Shown: positions 42,137 to 53,431 of the stretch, in pieces
How positions within the stretch are numbered: the stretch's first letter is position 1
Layout of the letters: the number at the start of each line of letters is the position of its first letter
DNA from: Solenopsis invicta
Taxonomy: Eukaryota; Arthropoda; Insecta; Hymenoptera; Formicidae
NCBI RefSeq assembly: GCF_016802725.1
Contig: NC_052677.1
Location: 15,302,329 to 15,366,328, forward strand
DNA length: 64,000 bases
Reading direction: 5' to 3'
Translations under genes and position numbers: made by a program
Notes under the pieces: model-generated
Told to the model about the DNA's origin: nothing
The model's input: the letters and a program-made list of their open reading frames with translations, nothing else
Database searches by the model: none

Positions 42137-42222
<86 letters not shown>
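42137..42222. repeat. (AC)n microsatellite, about 43 units
   Basis: A pure AC run of 86 bp, the longest perfect dinucleotide repeat in the window, flanked by ATATAT on both sides. Confidence 0.97.
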
Positions 42223-42226
<4 letters not shown>

Positions 42227-42971
42227 ACATATATATGTACAAAATACTAGTAGCAAAATAGGTGCCTGTAGATCAGTTATTTCACAGCTACTCGTGGAAT
42301 AGACCGACGAATGCATGATAGACGGTATCAATATCTTGGATTGAGTAAAGAACGTATTGCCGCAATCTCGACGGCGGAGAGCGAGTCCTACCTTGTTCAC
42401 CAGCGCCAGCCAGTCGACCTCAACGGGAAACCTCGTCGTGTTACCACACTCGTGTTCACACTTCCTCACTGATCGATTCGGATGGTAGCCCCTCTCGTTT
42501 ACGCGCGTAACTCCACTGTCACTTTCGCCTAATGGGTTGCTCGCCGTTGCGAGCTCACAATTTTTTCCCGGCCAACCCCGCTGCTCTCGCTTTGCTTCGC
42601 GTGACCTATTTGATCGACCTCCGTGTCTTTAGATCTACTTAATTATTATCATCAAAACGCTAATGAGGTCAAAATGCGTGTTTCCCTAATAAGAGAGAGT
42701 CTTGAACTTACAATAAAACGTTTCTTCCCCCCTAATTATATAAATTTTGGTATATCTAAATTAATATTTTTGAAAATATCCATCTATTATCTCGATAATC
42801 GAGCACCTCTCCCCCTCCCCTCCCCTCTCCGTATCTTTTTATATTTTTTTCTGCTCTGCTTCTCAGTATAGCCTTCTTGTTCTCTTCTCCCGCTCGTGGA
42901 ATCCCGCGATCGCGAGGAGAGCCAACCGGGACTCCCGATGACAATCAAGGTGTGTCACCTTGACGAGGCGC

Positions 42972-43070
42972 TATAAATTATCGTACAGTGGGAGTTCGTC
43001 AAAAGGGAGATCTCGCGATGGCTCGAGCCTATGGTCTCGGGAGAACTGACAGCAGCCTCCGCTCACCGGA
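42972..43070 (+). promoter_or_regulatory. Possible promoter and first coding exon
   Basis: TATAAA at 42972-42977 precedes an ATG at 43018 in a good context (GCGATGG). An open stretch of 53 nt is then followed by a strong donor, GTAAGG at 43071. This is the arrangement of a short first coding exon. I cannot find a partner exon, and the region beyond is simple-sequence rich. It may be chance. Confidence 0.22.
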
Positions 43071-43119
43071 GTAAGGTACACCCTTCTACTACTTCACCAC
43101 TACAGCCTCTAGTGCTACT

Positions 43120-43137
43120 TCTACTACTACTACTAAT
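43120..43137. repeat. (CTA)n trinucleotide repeat
   Basis: A short CTA run that yields a Leu-repeat frame. Confidence 0.75.
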
Positions 43138-43251
43138 GCTAGTCGCGCGCGCGGCGGATCGCTATCTCTCTCTTTCTGTAGTCTTGCGGTTGATCCGTTC
43201 GTGCTCTTTGGCTAGGTGTATCCCTCGCTCTCCCTGTCGCCCTCCGTGTCT

Positions 43252-43256
<5 letters not shown>

Positions 43257-43296
<40 letters not shown>

Positions 43297-43301
43297 TTCT
43301 C
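43257..43301. repeat. (CT)n microsatellite
   Basis: A CT run with a TTT interruption near the 3' end. Confidence 0.9.
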
Positions 43302-43602
43302 CATCTCGCACCGACACCGATGCACATGCATGTATTCCCCTTTTCTCTTTCTTTCTCTCTCTTTTGTTCGCTTCGTTTGCGCCAATCTACCTTCGTTTTC
43401 TCTCGGCACTACTCGACCAACTGAACGTCCTTACCACACGCGAACGGCGCACCCACATGAGCTCGCCTCGGCCTCGTCGCTCGTGTTCGCACGCCGGCAC
43501 CGGCGACGTGTGGAAGCCGGGGCACGCGTGTACGCGCATCCCGCGCGGCGTGTAAGAACGCCGGGGATGCTGCGGTAGAGACTACTATGTCGTCAGCGTC
43601 TA

Positions 43603-43625
43603 CCGCTGCCGCTGCTGCTGCTGCG
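43603..43625. repeat. (GCT)n trinucleotide repeat
   Basis: An imperfect GCC/GCT run. Confidence 0.75.
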
Positions 43626-46600
43626 GACTGTAAGGACGGCTCTCGTGGGACCAGCAGGTTGCACCGCGCCTATTCACACCTCTTTTTCGCGCATTGTAAT
43701 GCAGTCGGTGGTATCTATTGACGGCTAAGCTCATAGCTATAATAGATTATTTGCAATTATCTGAAAATGTTTTTTAATAAATTAATTTAATAAATTCAGG
43801 TAGACTGAACGTCGGAGATGTAATACAATTAAATGCAATTTTAATTAATGTTTGATTGATATTTTCTACTTTTTGGCAATTTTCATCTAAAACACAACTG
43901 TATAGTCGATGTTTGATTTAACGAATGCTTTTTGACAGTTCAGTATCAATAATGAATTTAAAATAGATTTATATCTTGACAAAAACATATCTTAATGCAA
44001 TTATATTGTGTACATCAAAATTAATAAGATGCAATTAAGTACAGTCAATTATAACACGCGGATTTTTATCTGTATAATCCATTTGTATATTTTCATTGAC
44101 GCGAGTATTCTTATCGAATCAATGCCAAACCTTTTGACAAAAAATTGTTCCGATAAATTCAAGATATTAGAGCTAAGCTAGATCAGATTACGTTAGATTA
44201 AAAATTGATTAAAAATCCGTATGTAATATGTAATTATTTGTGCTGTATCACTAGCTGTAAGCTAGATTTATATTAAATATTTAATTTTATAATAGTCATC
44301 ACATTTTATTATTTGATTAACTTTATCGATTATTACGGCTTACTAATTTTAGACTAAAATTATAGTGTATATTCCGAATAAATTCAATTTGGTTAATCCG
44401 TGCCAATATAATATGTAATATGTCACAGTTAATTATATATTAAAAAATTAATTTTTTTTTATTGCTAAACAAACATGAATTTCAATTTCTACTAGGGAGA
44501 TTAGAGATTTTCACCGGCATATAGTATGTTTCGCAATTTCAGTTAATCTTTATTGACGCCGCTACGAAAACGAAATGTGCATTTGGTAGCTTTAAGAGCA
44601 ATTTTCAACAAAAAAAAACCACAAATCTGCAGTCGGTGAAGCTATAGTTGCAGACACGCCTTGCAGTCGCGAGAATATCAGGGTGTGACGAGAATAAACG
44701 GTAGTCAGCGTATACCCGTGTCTATTTCGAGTAGTCATTATTACTATGATTGTATGCTCCTGCAACCGGTTAAAACGTCCAGCAGAGCATTAAACTATGT
44801 TGTCAATGTTTAAAGAAGAGGAGAGAAACCGCATGCTTTCGACAATAACTTGTTTTTTTCAACGAAACACAGTATTGAGAAATTGCATGTAATAAAATTT
44901 TTGCATGTCATATAAGCTCATATTATCTTTAAAGAAGAAAAAAAATCATTGAATAAAAAAATAAAAAATAAGAACTCAAACAATAATAAAAACAATAATT
45001 TATGCGTAGCAAAAGGTGCGGCTTTATCTTCATTACGGTGCAAAAATCTATAAGCAAAGAACAATGTAATGTATGTAGTTAAATAAGTCTGCAATAAAGT
45101 GACTGGAGAAAATAGTAGAATAAAAGCTCATGGTTTGCCACCCGGTAAAGATTTCTTAAGACATGCTTCTTTGGCGAGAGGCGAAACACTCGTGATTACG
45201 CTCATTATCGCAGCATCGCATCTGAGCGTAATCTCGAATATAATTGCGGACACCTGACGAGAGCAGTTTCAGCAAGGGCGATTGCGCACTTGGTGTGCCA
45301 CGTGCTAAGATAATTAAGTAAATCCCCTGCAACAAAATAAAACGGACGTCCATTATAATTCGTCGCGTAATTTTAATCGATTACATACTTATTATTATAA
45401 CTTGTTTCCTAAATTAGTTACAAATGTTACTTAGCAAAGCTTTGTGATTGAAATTAATTTCTTTCCACATTATAATTTAAATTTTTCATTATACGTGTTT
45501 GATCTAAATTCTTAATAATCGTAGTTACTTCAAGCCATTACTCAATGAAATATTTTCTATTTATAGCTCCATAAGAATCACATTTATAATGTTCAATTAA
45601 TACTCTATAGATTAGAAATTATTATCAACAATATTATTGAGATAATAAAGCACGATAGAGAGAGAGAGAGACATGTGCATCCTGAATTGCGAAGGAAGCA
45701 GGCTGATTCAGCGATGCATCAAAATTGACGAAATCGAGTCACCACGGCAGTCATTCGAAAGCCGAGTCCATTACACGGAGTCTACGCGCTCGTGAGTTTA
45801 GATTTAGGTGAATCTTGCAAATAAGCCTCTACCGTGCACTTGCCGTTTTGTTTCCTGGGTCATAAATATGCTCGCGAGGTGAACGAAACGGTTGGAGCGA
45901 GGGAAAAAGAGAAACGGGAGACACGGGGAGAAAAGGAGAAGAGAAGAGAGAGGAAAAGGAAGGGTTGGTCGAAGGGGAGGCGGGAGAGGGGACGGTGCAA
46001 CATCGTATTTTCTGTTCGTTCATGCGGAATCGGCATGTCTTAGATATCGTTTGCGACCTTCCTCTCCCGGTGGCGGAGTCCGGCTACGGCTTCGGTTAAC
46101 GGTTGTACCGTGTCGATGCTGTTCTCTTCTCGGTCCACGAAGTAAGGACGCGAAGTCGCGGGCCTTTTACGGCGCGCACGCTAAATCGTCGGAATATGTA
46201 CCAATAGGAAGGCGATGGCCGGTATAACAACGGCGGATGCCGGCGCAAACGCGCGCACTGCAAAAGAAGCCGTTCATTATGCACCGCTGCGGCGATGGCA
46301 GCGACGATTGCATCCCGCGAATATCGGGGAGATACGCGCAACGACGCGATGCCGGCGGGAGGGCGAGTAAGTGAGAATTGCACGCGGTGCGACTCATCAC
46401 CGAAGTCGCGTTTTCACATTCGTCGCGACAACCCGTTAGCACGTAAGTTTCCGATTTTCCTCCAATCACAAGTATATTATGCGCATACCGAAATATAATA
46501 TGAAATACAAAGGGTCATCAAAATTTTGTAAAGAAAAAAGAAACGAATTATTACTTTCTACGTAACGGCAATGATAACTTTAGCTACCTTTGTAAAGTAA

Positions 46601-47269
46601 CATTGCCAACTCTGCTTGTTAATATAAATGAAAAAAACCGAAATAAGGCATCTTTCATAAAATATTATAATCTAACGATAGAAACTAAGGGAAAAGAACA
46701 TTTATAAATTATTCTTAAATTAGAAATATAATTTTAAATGTATGTTATTTTGATTGTAAGTAAATTATATTATTAAAACAATTTATGGCTAAATATTATC
46801 TTTTAATTATAATTAAAAAATATCTATTATTCAATATTTGTTTGTATAAATAATCTCTCTTTATTTGCGAGCATTCGTTGTTCATTTAAAAATTTTTTTT
46901 TTTTTTTTTATAGCGGCGTTGTAATAAAAATATAGTATACGTAATTTTCATAGACTCTCTCATGACAATACCCATCCCGATGCGTACGGCGGCATTTTCG
47001 ATTTGCGACAATCTGAGGACAACGAGCTCCTCCATAATTTTCGATATTACTCCACGAGAGAGTCGCGCCGTAATCTCCATAGCGAAAAGAAACTCGCGCA
47101 CGATGGGAGCGCGCGGCGTTCCCTGAATGGCGCAATAAAATTAGGCTACCATACATAATGCGTCCCGAGGCGCGCCACCGACAGACGGGACTCCCATACC
47201 TTCGCATTATCCCCGCGGTAATTCTCGGGTACGCGAAACGCATTAGTCATTTTCGCGTAGGGTGGAGAA
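43626..47269. other. Region without a recognisable gene
   Basis: AT-rich from 43740 to 45650 with no open frame of interest. A purine-rich run occupies 45892-45995, and CpG-rich sequence lies at 46050-46400 and 46980-47260. A run of about 20 T lies at 46890-46910. Confidence 0.35.
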
Positions 47270-47345
47270 GGCGCGGGGAGCAGGAGAATAAGGAGGAGGA
47301 GAAGGAGGAGAATGAAGAGAAGGTGGAAGAGGAGGAGGAGTAGGG
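47270..47345. repeat. GGA/GAA purine-rich repeat
   Basis: An imperfect GGA/GAG run on the plus strand, giving a Glu-rich frame. Confidence 0.8.
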
Positions 47346-47445
47346 AACTGACTTATATTCATCCACCTAATCCCCCTTTGATGATCAAAGATCCCCGACT
47401 GTTGGCGGCACCGTGGATGCGGGCAACAACGACCGCCACCACTGC

Positions 47446-47449
47446 GAGT

Positions 47450-47482
<33 letters not shown>

Positions 47483-47483
47483 G
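47446..47483. repeat. (GTC)n(GCC)n compound repeat
   Basis: A GTC run turns into a GCC run, flanked by CpG-rich sequence. The Ser-Pro and Arg frames across it are artefacts of the repeat. Confidence 0.9.
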
Positions 47484-48442
47484 TGCAGTTTCTTCTACGC
47501 TGCTGCACCGCATCGCGCCGTGGGGTAATACAGAAACGATCCGTGCACTTCCGACGAGCGATTCACGTTTTCCGCGGCGCGGCTACTTGGGAGGCGAGCC
47601 GCCGGTTGAATTAACTTAGCCTAACGCCTCGTTTGCCGCGGCTCCGCGTGCGCGCCTCTCCGGTTGCGTGCGCGTATGTATGTGAGCCTCGCATGCGTCT
47701 GATGCGTTTCGCGTACGTGTGTGCGATGCATGCGTCGACGTCGCGTATACGTACACGCATGGCAGACGCGTACACGCGTGGAAGGCGTTGTTCGTTCCTC
47801 GCGGTGGCAGCGGCCGCGCGAGAGAGCCCACTGGACAGGGGTAATAAAGCAACAAGACAATGACGGTGATTTACGCGGTCCTACGGCAAATGGGCTTACC
47901 CGTAGATTTTTGCGCGGGCAGCACGCGCGTCGGCGCGAGAGAAAGGTGGAGAGACTCCGCGCGCGATTTATTAATCTCGCCCGTGCGACACGCACGCAGA
48001 TGCGACTCGAACTCGACTCGGCTCGACTCGGCTCGACTCAGCTTGACTGCAGCGGGACGACGCGGGACGACGCGGCGAGACCAGGTGCTCTGGGGGAGCG
48101 CTAAGGGATTATTTATTTAACGTAAAATACGCGACGATATATCTATCGAGCTCCACGAACGAGACCGGAAAATGCGATTAGAATATTTTTCGCGTATAAT
48201 GCTACTACAAATGATTTTTCAAGAACTTCTTTCTCACTCACACTGTATAACATAAATAATGCATTAGTTAGTAATTAAGCAGAAGTTTATATAGGTACAT
48301 AATTTTCTTTGCTTTTAACATAGAGTAAGAGATTTTATCGTATCTTATCATTGTGGTGCTAAAATGTTACATAGACAAATGTTGCGGTAGGTCAAACTGA
48401 TCCGAATATTTTATAATCGGTTAATCTGATAAAATAAACTAC

Positions 48443-48446
<4 letters not shown>
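47484..48446. other. CpG-rich block with short tandem repeats
   Basis: Overlapping frames on both strands, none protein-like. The block ends in the GACTC and GGGACGACGC repeats listed separately and then turns AT-rich. Confidence 0.4.
48004..48073. repeat. Two short tandem repeats (GGCTCGACTC and CGGGACGACG units)
   Basis: CGACTC/GGCTCGACTC units recur across 48004-48040. CGGGACGACG then occurs twice in direct succession at about 48053-48072. Confidence 0.8.
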
Positions 48447-48495
<49 letters not shown>

Positions 48496-48504
48496 TATAT
48501 ATAT
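48447..48504. repeat. (TA)n microsatellite
   Basis: An almost pure TA dinucleotide run with one interruption (TAGTATA). Confidence 0.95.
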
Positions 48505-49373
48505 GATGCACTTTTATTTATCATAATGTAACAAGTATGTAATAATATATAGATGTTTAAGAAAAATGTCTTGGATCATTATGATTTAGCCTCTCAATGA
48601 CGCTGGATTAATACCAAAGATAAAAGACACTCTCGTTTACGAGTAAAAATTCTTACGTATATCGCTACCTGTAACTGTGATTTACAGTAGGCTTTTCTGC
48701 GACGAGCATAGCGTCAGCAGGTAATAGGCAGATTAAAATAATTATGATTACCATTTACAAATGCTTATATATGTATACATGTATTTAAATACATAAATAA
48801 GTGAATACATGATCAGTACATGTCAATAGAAACCTCCATGAAAGTGTAGAAGTGAGAATATCGGTATTTTAGACTTTAAATATGTTTGATATGTATTAAT
48901 ATTAATTTATCCGATATATCTAACATAATGTCATATGTCACGCGATATTCATTAAGTTTGTCGACGTTTACAGGAAGGCTGACTCGTAAAGAAAACTAGA
49001 CACAATAGAGTTAATTAATGTAATTATTACCAATTATCAATAGAAATGCAACGAATAATTCTTCCGTACACTTATGTTAACTAATGCGAAAGAATTACTT
49101 CAAAATTATAGCATTATAAAATTGAAACAAACAACGTCATTTTGCTTTATGGAACGAGTATATCATTTTTTTTCTTAACGTGGATAATTGTAATGTTTAT
49201 ATAGAGAATTATTTTATACGTGTATAATTGAAGAATGCAATCAAAGAATTAAAAAAAACGCAACTGTTAGGCAATTAATAAAAACGTTTTAAATAAATTA
49301 ATCAAATATGAAATAATTTTTAAAAAAGAATAGCTTTATCACACGAAATAACGAGGACACTGCCAATATTGGC

Positions 49374-49440
49374 TGCTTTCCAGCGTATACAGACGACCCT
49401 GAATTACACACTGTCGCCTGTGTTGCATAACTGGAAAGCA
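49374..49440. other. Pre-miRNA-sized hairpin about 1.1 kb upstream of lipase gene A
   Basis: The outer arms TGCTTTCCAG and CTGGAAAGCA are perfectly complementary (10 bp). An inner stem ACAGACGAC pairs with GTCGCCTGT with a single mismatch around a 15-nt loop, and the two stems are joined by an asymmetric internal loop. Total length is 67 nt. I do not recognise a known insect miRNA in either arm. Confidence 0.3.
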
Positions 49441-49549
49441 CTCACTATCAGAAAAACAATTTGCAATTTATATTTTTATCGAATAAAATGCACGAACGTC
49501 ATTATCCCAATACTTTAAGTAGTTTAATTTTTTAAATAAATGATAAATG

Positions 49550-49577
49550 CAGAAAAACACATTACAGTGTTTTTCTG
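49550..49577. repeat. Perfect 11-bp inverted repeat
   Basis: CAGAAAAACAC and GTGTTTTTCTG flank the 6-base loop ATTACA. The surroundings are AT-rich. It may be a small hairpin or a transposon remnant; no function is evident. Confidence 0.5.
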
Positions 49578-50474
49578 ACAAATTCTTAAAAAAGTACAAT
49601 TTTAAGAAAATATTCCAAATGTTTGTTGAAGTTTATGTTTTTAAAATTCAAACAAATAGATTATTGTCAAATAATTAATTTTATCACAAATTATTTATGT
49701 TGAAGCTGACATATATTATAAATATTAATTCCAAGATAAATTTTAAAAAAAGTTGAATATATTTTAATGATGATCAAGTGCGTATGTATGCTCGGTGGGT
49801 TGAGAATAATTGAAGACGCAATAATAAAAGTGAAATTATTATTCATATTTTAATTATGGAAATGAATTTATATACATGTATAATTCTAAAAACTGACTGA
49901 CCAATCACATCAAATGGCCACTTAATCAACACAAAGTCTAAAATTGTATGAAATGTCTTGAAGATACTTTGTAAAAGTAGTCTTTAAAACATTTAAAAAA
50001 TGTCTAAAACGTTTTATCAGTTGCCAAATTTTAACTAATGTCCCGCTGGAAATCAATTATTTTGCTGGGAATCGTCGGAACTTGTCGAAGATCAATTATT
50101 ACTATTCAAATTATTTCAGCCTAATATAGTTAATTTTGAATAAAATAATTTATATTTTACACTTATTTTAATGCGCATTCTTGCTTTATATTATATTAGT
50201 TACATTATGAAGCATTATATATTATATATTAATTATAGTATAACAAATTAATATTAAAATAACCAAATCTTAAAATTGCGTTAAAATATTTTTATTTGAA
50301 ACGATTTAATCAGCCAAATGTTATTTATTTTTTTCCTTTTATTTATGATTATTAATGTACGCATTCTGTAAACATTTTAAAATACTCAAACAATAAAGAA
50401 GAACATACATATCATTTTTCCAAATTATCTTTGCTTATCTTTGTCACGTTCAGTTTATAAGGTGGTGGCACTAG

Positions 50475-50512
50475 TATAAATTGCATTTCGTTTCCGCGTT
50501 GGCATACTGATA
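50475..50512 (+). promoter_or_regulatory. Probable core promoter of lipase gene A (TATA box plus start-site motif)
   Basis: TATAAA lies at 50475-50480. The 12-mer GGCATACTGATA begins 26 bp after the TATA start, at 50501-50512, which is where transcription would start. The same 12-mer lies upstream of gene B at 55524-55535, supporting a functional role. The ATG follows at 50549, giving a 5' UTR of about 45 nt. Confidence 0.6.
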
Positions 50513-50548
50513 AAACGTACTTTGAAGTTCGCAATATATTTGTTTAAA

Positions 50549-52605
50549 ATGTTACCGTCGATTGCATATTCTTACATTCTGTTATTTTTTATGACAAATG
50601 TAGCATCTGGCCAATTCGATTATTGTCCTTGTAAGTATGCAAACTTATCCACATATTGTTTGATGTTATCCACATATTTTTTGATATTATTTTTAATAAA
50701 CATCGAGAATAATAACGTTAAATACACTCTATCATTCAGGTGTCTCACCAGATTCAACATTTGCGATTGGTGTTAACCTGCTCTATTATAAATGGTCAGT
50801 ATTAATAAAAAAAATTTCAAACCATTATAAAAAATAGTAATGCTTTATATAAATATTTTTCAGTAATAATGCAACGGATCCTTCTGATAGAATCTCCTAT
50901 AGTATTACGGAGCCAGAAAATATAATAAACGTACTAGATCCAACTAAACAAACAAATATTTTCATTTTTGGATGGCAGCTATACCCAGATCACATTCTTG
51001 TCCAGTATATGATGGAAGGTATTGCATTTGAAATAGACAAATAGATTATTATTAAATCAATGAAAAACTGTGCAAATTAAAATTTGTTTGCATCATTAGC
51101 TCTTTGTAACGGAAAAACGACCAACGTTGTGTTACTTGATTGGAGCAAGTATTCTTCTGGTTTTTACTTGACCGTTTTTAATAACGCCCAAGGAGTAGGA
51201 GTATTATTTGCTCAATGTTTACAAAAACTCGTAAATTCCGGTCTCGATGTATCTACAATTTATATCATTGGGTTTTCACTAGGCGCTCATATAGCTGGCA
51301 TTGCTGGCAAATGCAATAAGAACTTTCAGTTAATTCGCATCACAGGTATATGATTAAATTATCTTTAAAATGCATGTGTTTTATTTTTATGGTTAATTTT
51401 TGTTATTTTTTAATATTTGATTTTCAAGTAACGATATTTTTCATTTTTTATTCATCTTCATTTATCAAATCAATAACAAATCCGCAAAAGAAATTTGTAG
51501 TTTTGTACGATGCAAATAACTTTAAGATTATCCTAAAATGTTCTTCAAAGTAAAATTATCGTTTATAGGATTGGATCCTGCAAATCGTTATATTCCGGCG
51601 GTATCAAATAATACTATTTTAAAAGGATGCTATCTTACGCCTGACGCTGCGAAATGTGTCGATGTTATCCACACGGATATGGGTTTCTATGGCACCCCCG
51701 CGCTACCCTATACGGGAACAGTGGAATTTTTTGCAAATGGTGGTTGTCGTTATCAACCTAATTGCACATCACCCATTCCAGCGTCACTTAACATCAGCGA
51801 ATATGAAAGTAATAATTAATACGACTAAATATAATATCAATACGTTACAGTATAAATATAGTATCAAGTTACTGCAGTAAATATTATATTTCGATTTTCG
51901 ATAAATAGTTATTTTTGTTATATACGATTGATACAATTGAAAAGTTAACAATATTTTGAAAAATGTTAATATAAAATTCTTTGTCAACATTTATTTCTAT
52001 TTTTCGGTCATCTAGAAGTGTATACTTTTATTTTATCAGGATTTAATTTAATTTCTCATATTTTTATAAATAAAAGAGGAAAAAAAAATTTTTTGAATTC
52101 TTAGAAATAATTTGTGCAATAATCGCAATTGAATTTTTAGGATTTATTGTTTGAACTCATCATATATTAATTTTATTAATATAGTAATTTATCACTTTGA
52201 GTTTAATAAACTTTTTGGAAAATTATTTAAATAAATATACTAAATTAACTGTATTGAAGTTTTAAAGAATTAGATTATTTGTTCTTTGATCTAATTGTTC
52301 TTTTTATGTTAGAACAAGATCTCTGCAGTCATAGAAGAGTAATGTTTCTGTTTATAACATCGATTTATAATTCTACCAAAATTATGGCATGTAAATTTAA
52401 TGATTATATCCTGAATAAGGAATGTAATGCAACTCCCATTGGATACGCATTGAAAGACGCATGCAATGTGTAAGATAATTGATATTCTAATTATTTTTGT
52501 TTAATATTATTATAAATATTATTACTAATTTTTGCAACCAATCTATTTTTTTGCAGAACCGGAAACTATTATTTCAATGCAGGAGTCGAGCCCTATTATT
52601 ACTAA
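50549..52605 (+). CDS. Lipase gene A: secreted phospholipase A1-like / pancreatic-lipase-family protein, 7 exons, 327 aa
   Basis: Spliced by eye: exons 50549-50630, 50740-50794, 50864-51018, 51100-51345, 51569-51808, 52313-52469 and 52557-52605. All introns are GT-AG; phases are 1,2,1,1,1,2; the joined frame is open to TAA. The start is the first in-frame ATG, 44 nt after a probable transcription start. Residues 1-21 form a hydrophobic signal peptide ending A-S-G before Q22, so the product is secreted. Family evidence: DWSKY (111-115), the nucleophile elbow GFSLGAHIAG with Ser157, GLDPA with Asp182, VDVIHTD and a QPNC-like motif in exon 5, and CSH with His266. These form the Ser/Asp/His triad of extracellular lipases, which hydrolyse acyl esters; the PLA1 subgroup cuts the sn-1 chain of phospholipids. 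There is no C-terminal PLAT domain, as in insect PLA1s. Oddities: Phe replaces the usual His before Ser157, and there are seven N-X-S/T sequons and 14 cysteines. Whether it is venom, gut or another secretory protein cannot be told from sequence. Family call is strong; exact substrate is inference. Confidence 0.92.
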
Positions 52606-52621
52606 ATATTTGTTGTAATGT

Positions 52622-52698
52622 AATAAAAAAAGGTTTATTGTAATTAAATACAGTTGTTATTGAATGAAGAATATATAAAAAAATTAGTTGCAAATAAA
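52622..52698 (+). terminator. Polyadenylation signals of lipase gene A
   Basis: AATAAA hexamers occur at 52622-52627, 17 nt after the stop, and at 52693-52698. The second is followed within 10 nt by a GT-rich run (TTGTGTGTCTT), the usual downstream element, so it is the better candidate. Confidence 0.5.
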
Positions 52699-53431
52699 AA
52701 AAATTGTGTGTCTTAAATTTCCATTATAACATATAGATAAAACTTCAGCAGCGTAACTAATTTTAATAATCTGTAGGTATTATAGATAAAGATTACAAAA
52801 ATTTAGCGTCAGCAGACATTTTAATGGCTATGGTAGCACGCGTTGAAATCATTAGCTATAACTTCACTGTAGGAATACAAGTTTTGGTGTTTTTGATAAT
52901 ATTGTACATGCCATTGCAGATCCGGATATCAAATTCTTGTCCTCTGAATTAATTTTTAGGTAGAAATAAAAAAAATTGTATTTGTCGAAATTTGTTTTAT
53001 TTACTCTTATTATGGAGTCTAAATTTGGAGCTTTAATTTTGAAAAATCCTTTCAAAAAATAACATTTTCTTGTTTGAAAAATCTTCTTGTTCAAAGAAGG
53101 AAATTCACAAAAATGAAAAATATTATAATGCTGCTTTTATTCCGTTCCCTGTGACTCTTATAAGAAATATTCCATCTCTGTACCGTGTATTATTTGCGGA
53201 TAAGCGACTTGTTGCTACATCTCTAATTGAAATAGCAAAAATTTTTTTAATATGTAATAATCTATTAATAATATATTTAATAATTTAATTTTAATAATTT
53301 TTTAGTAAAACCTTTTGATATTGCATATGATATTGCTCAACTGATTTTTAATGATTGCAAAGAATTTGTAACATAAGAAAATGATTAGATAAAAGAATTG
53401 ATTAATGTAATTTTTTAAAACTTTATATTAA
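52699..53431. other. Spacer after lipase gene A, with two unrecognised open frames
   Basis: This AT-rich spacer holds two short opposing frames, 52864-53094 on the minus strand (76 codons) and 53070-53288 on the plus strand (72 codons). Neither resembles a lipase exon or any family I know, and neither has a convincing splice context. They could be decayed coding or transposon sequence. Confidence 0.3.

Larger units (their letters stand above)
48505..50474. other. AT-rich region upstream of the lipase cluster
   Basis: No coding frame is supported. Apart from the two small hairpins listed separately (49374 and 49550), I see only AT-rich sequence. Upstream control elements for the lipase genes may lie here but cannot be identified by eye. 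Confidence 0.4.

Noticed and set aside
43031..43555. A 174-codon plus-strand frame with a Leu-rich start resembling a signal peptide
   Set aside because: The Leu run comes from a CTA repeat and the Ser/Leu run from a CT repeat; it is simple sequence, not a protein.
50522..50548. An upstream in-frame extension of lipase gene A starting at TTG
   Set aside because: TTG is not a normal nuclear start codon in insects. The ATG at 50549 begins directly with a signal peptide and matches gene B's start.
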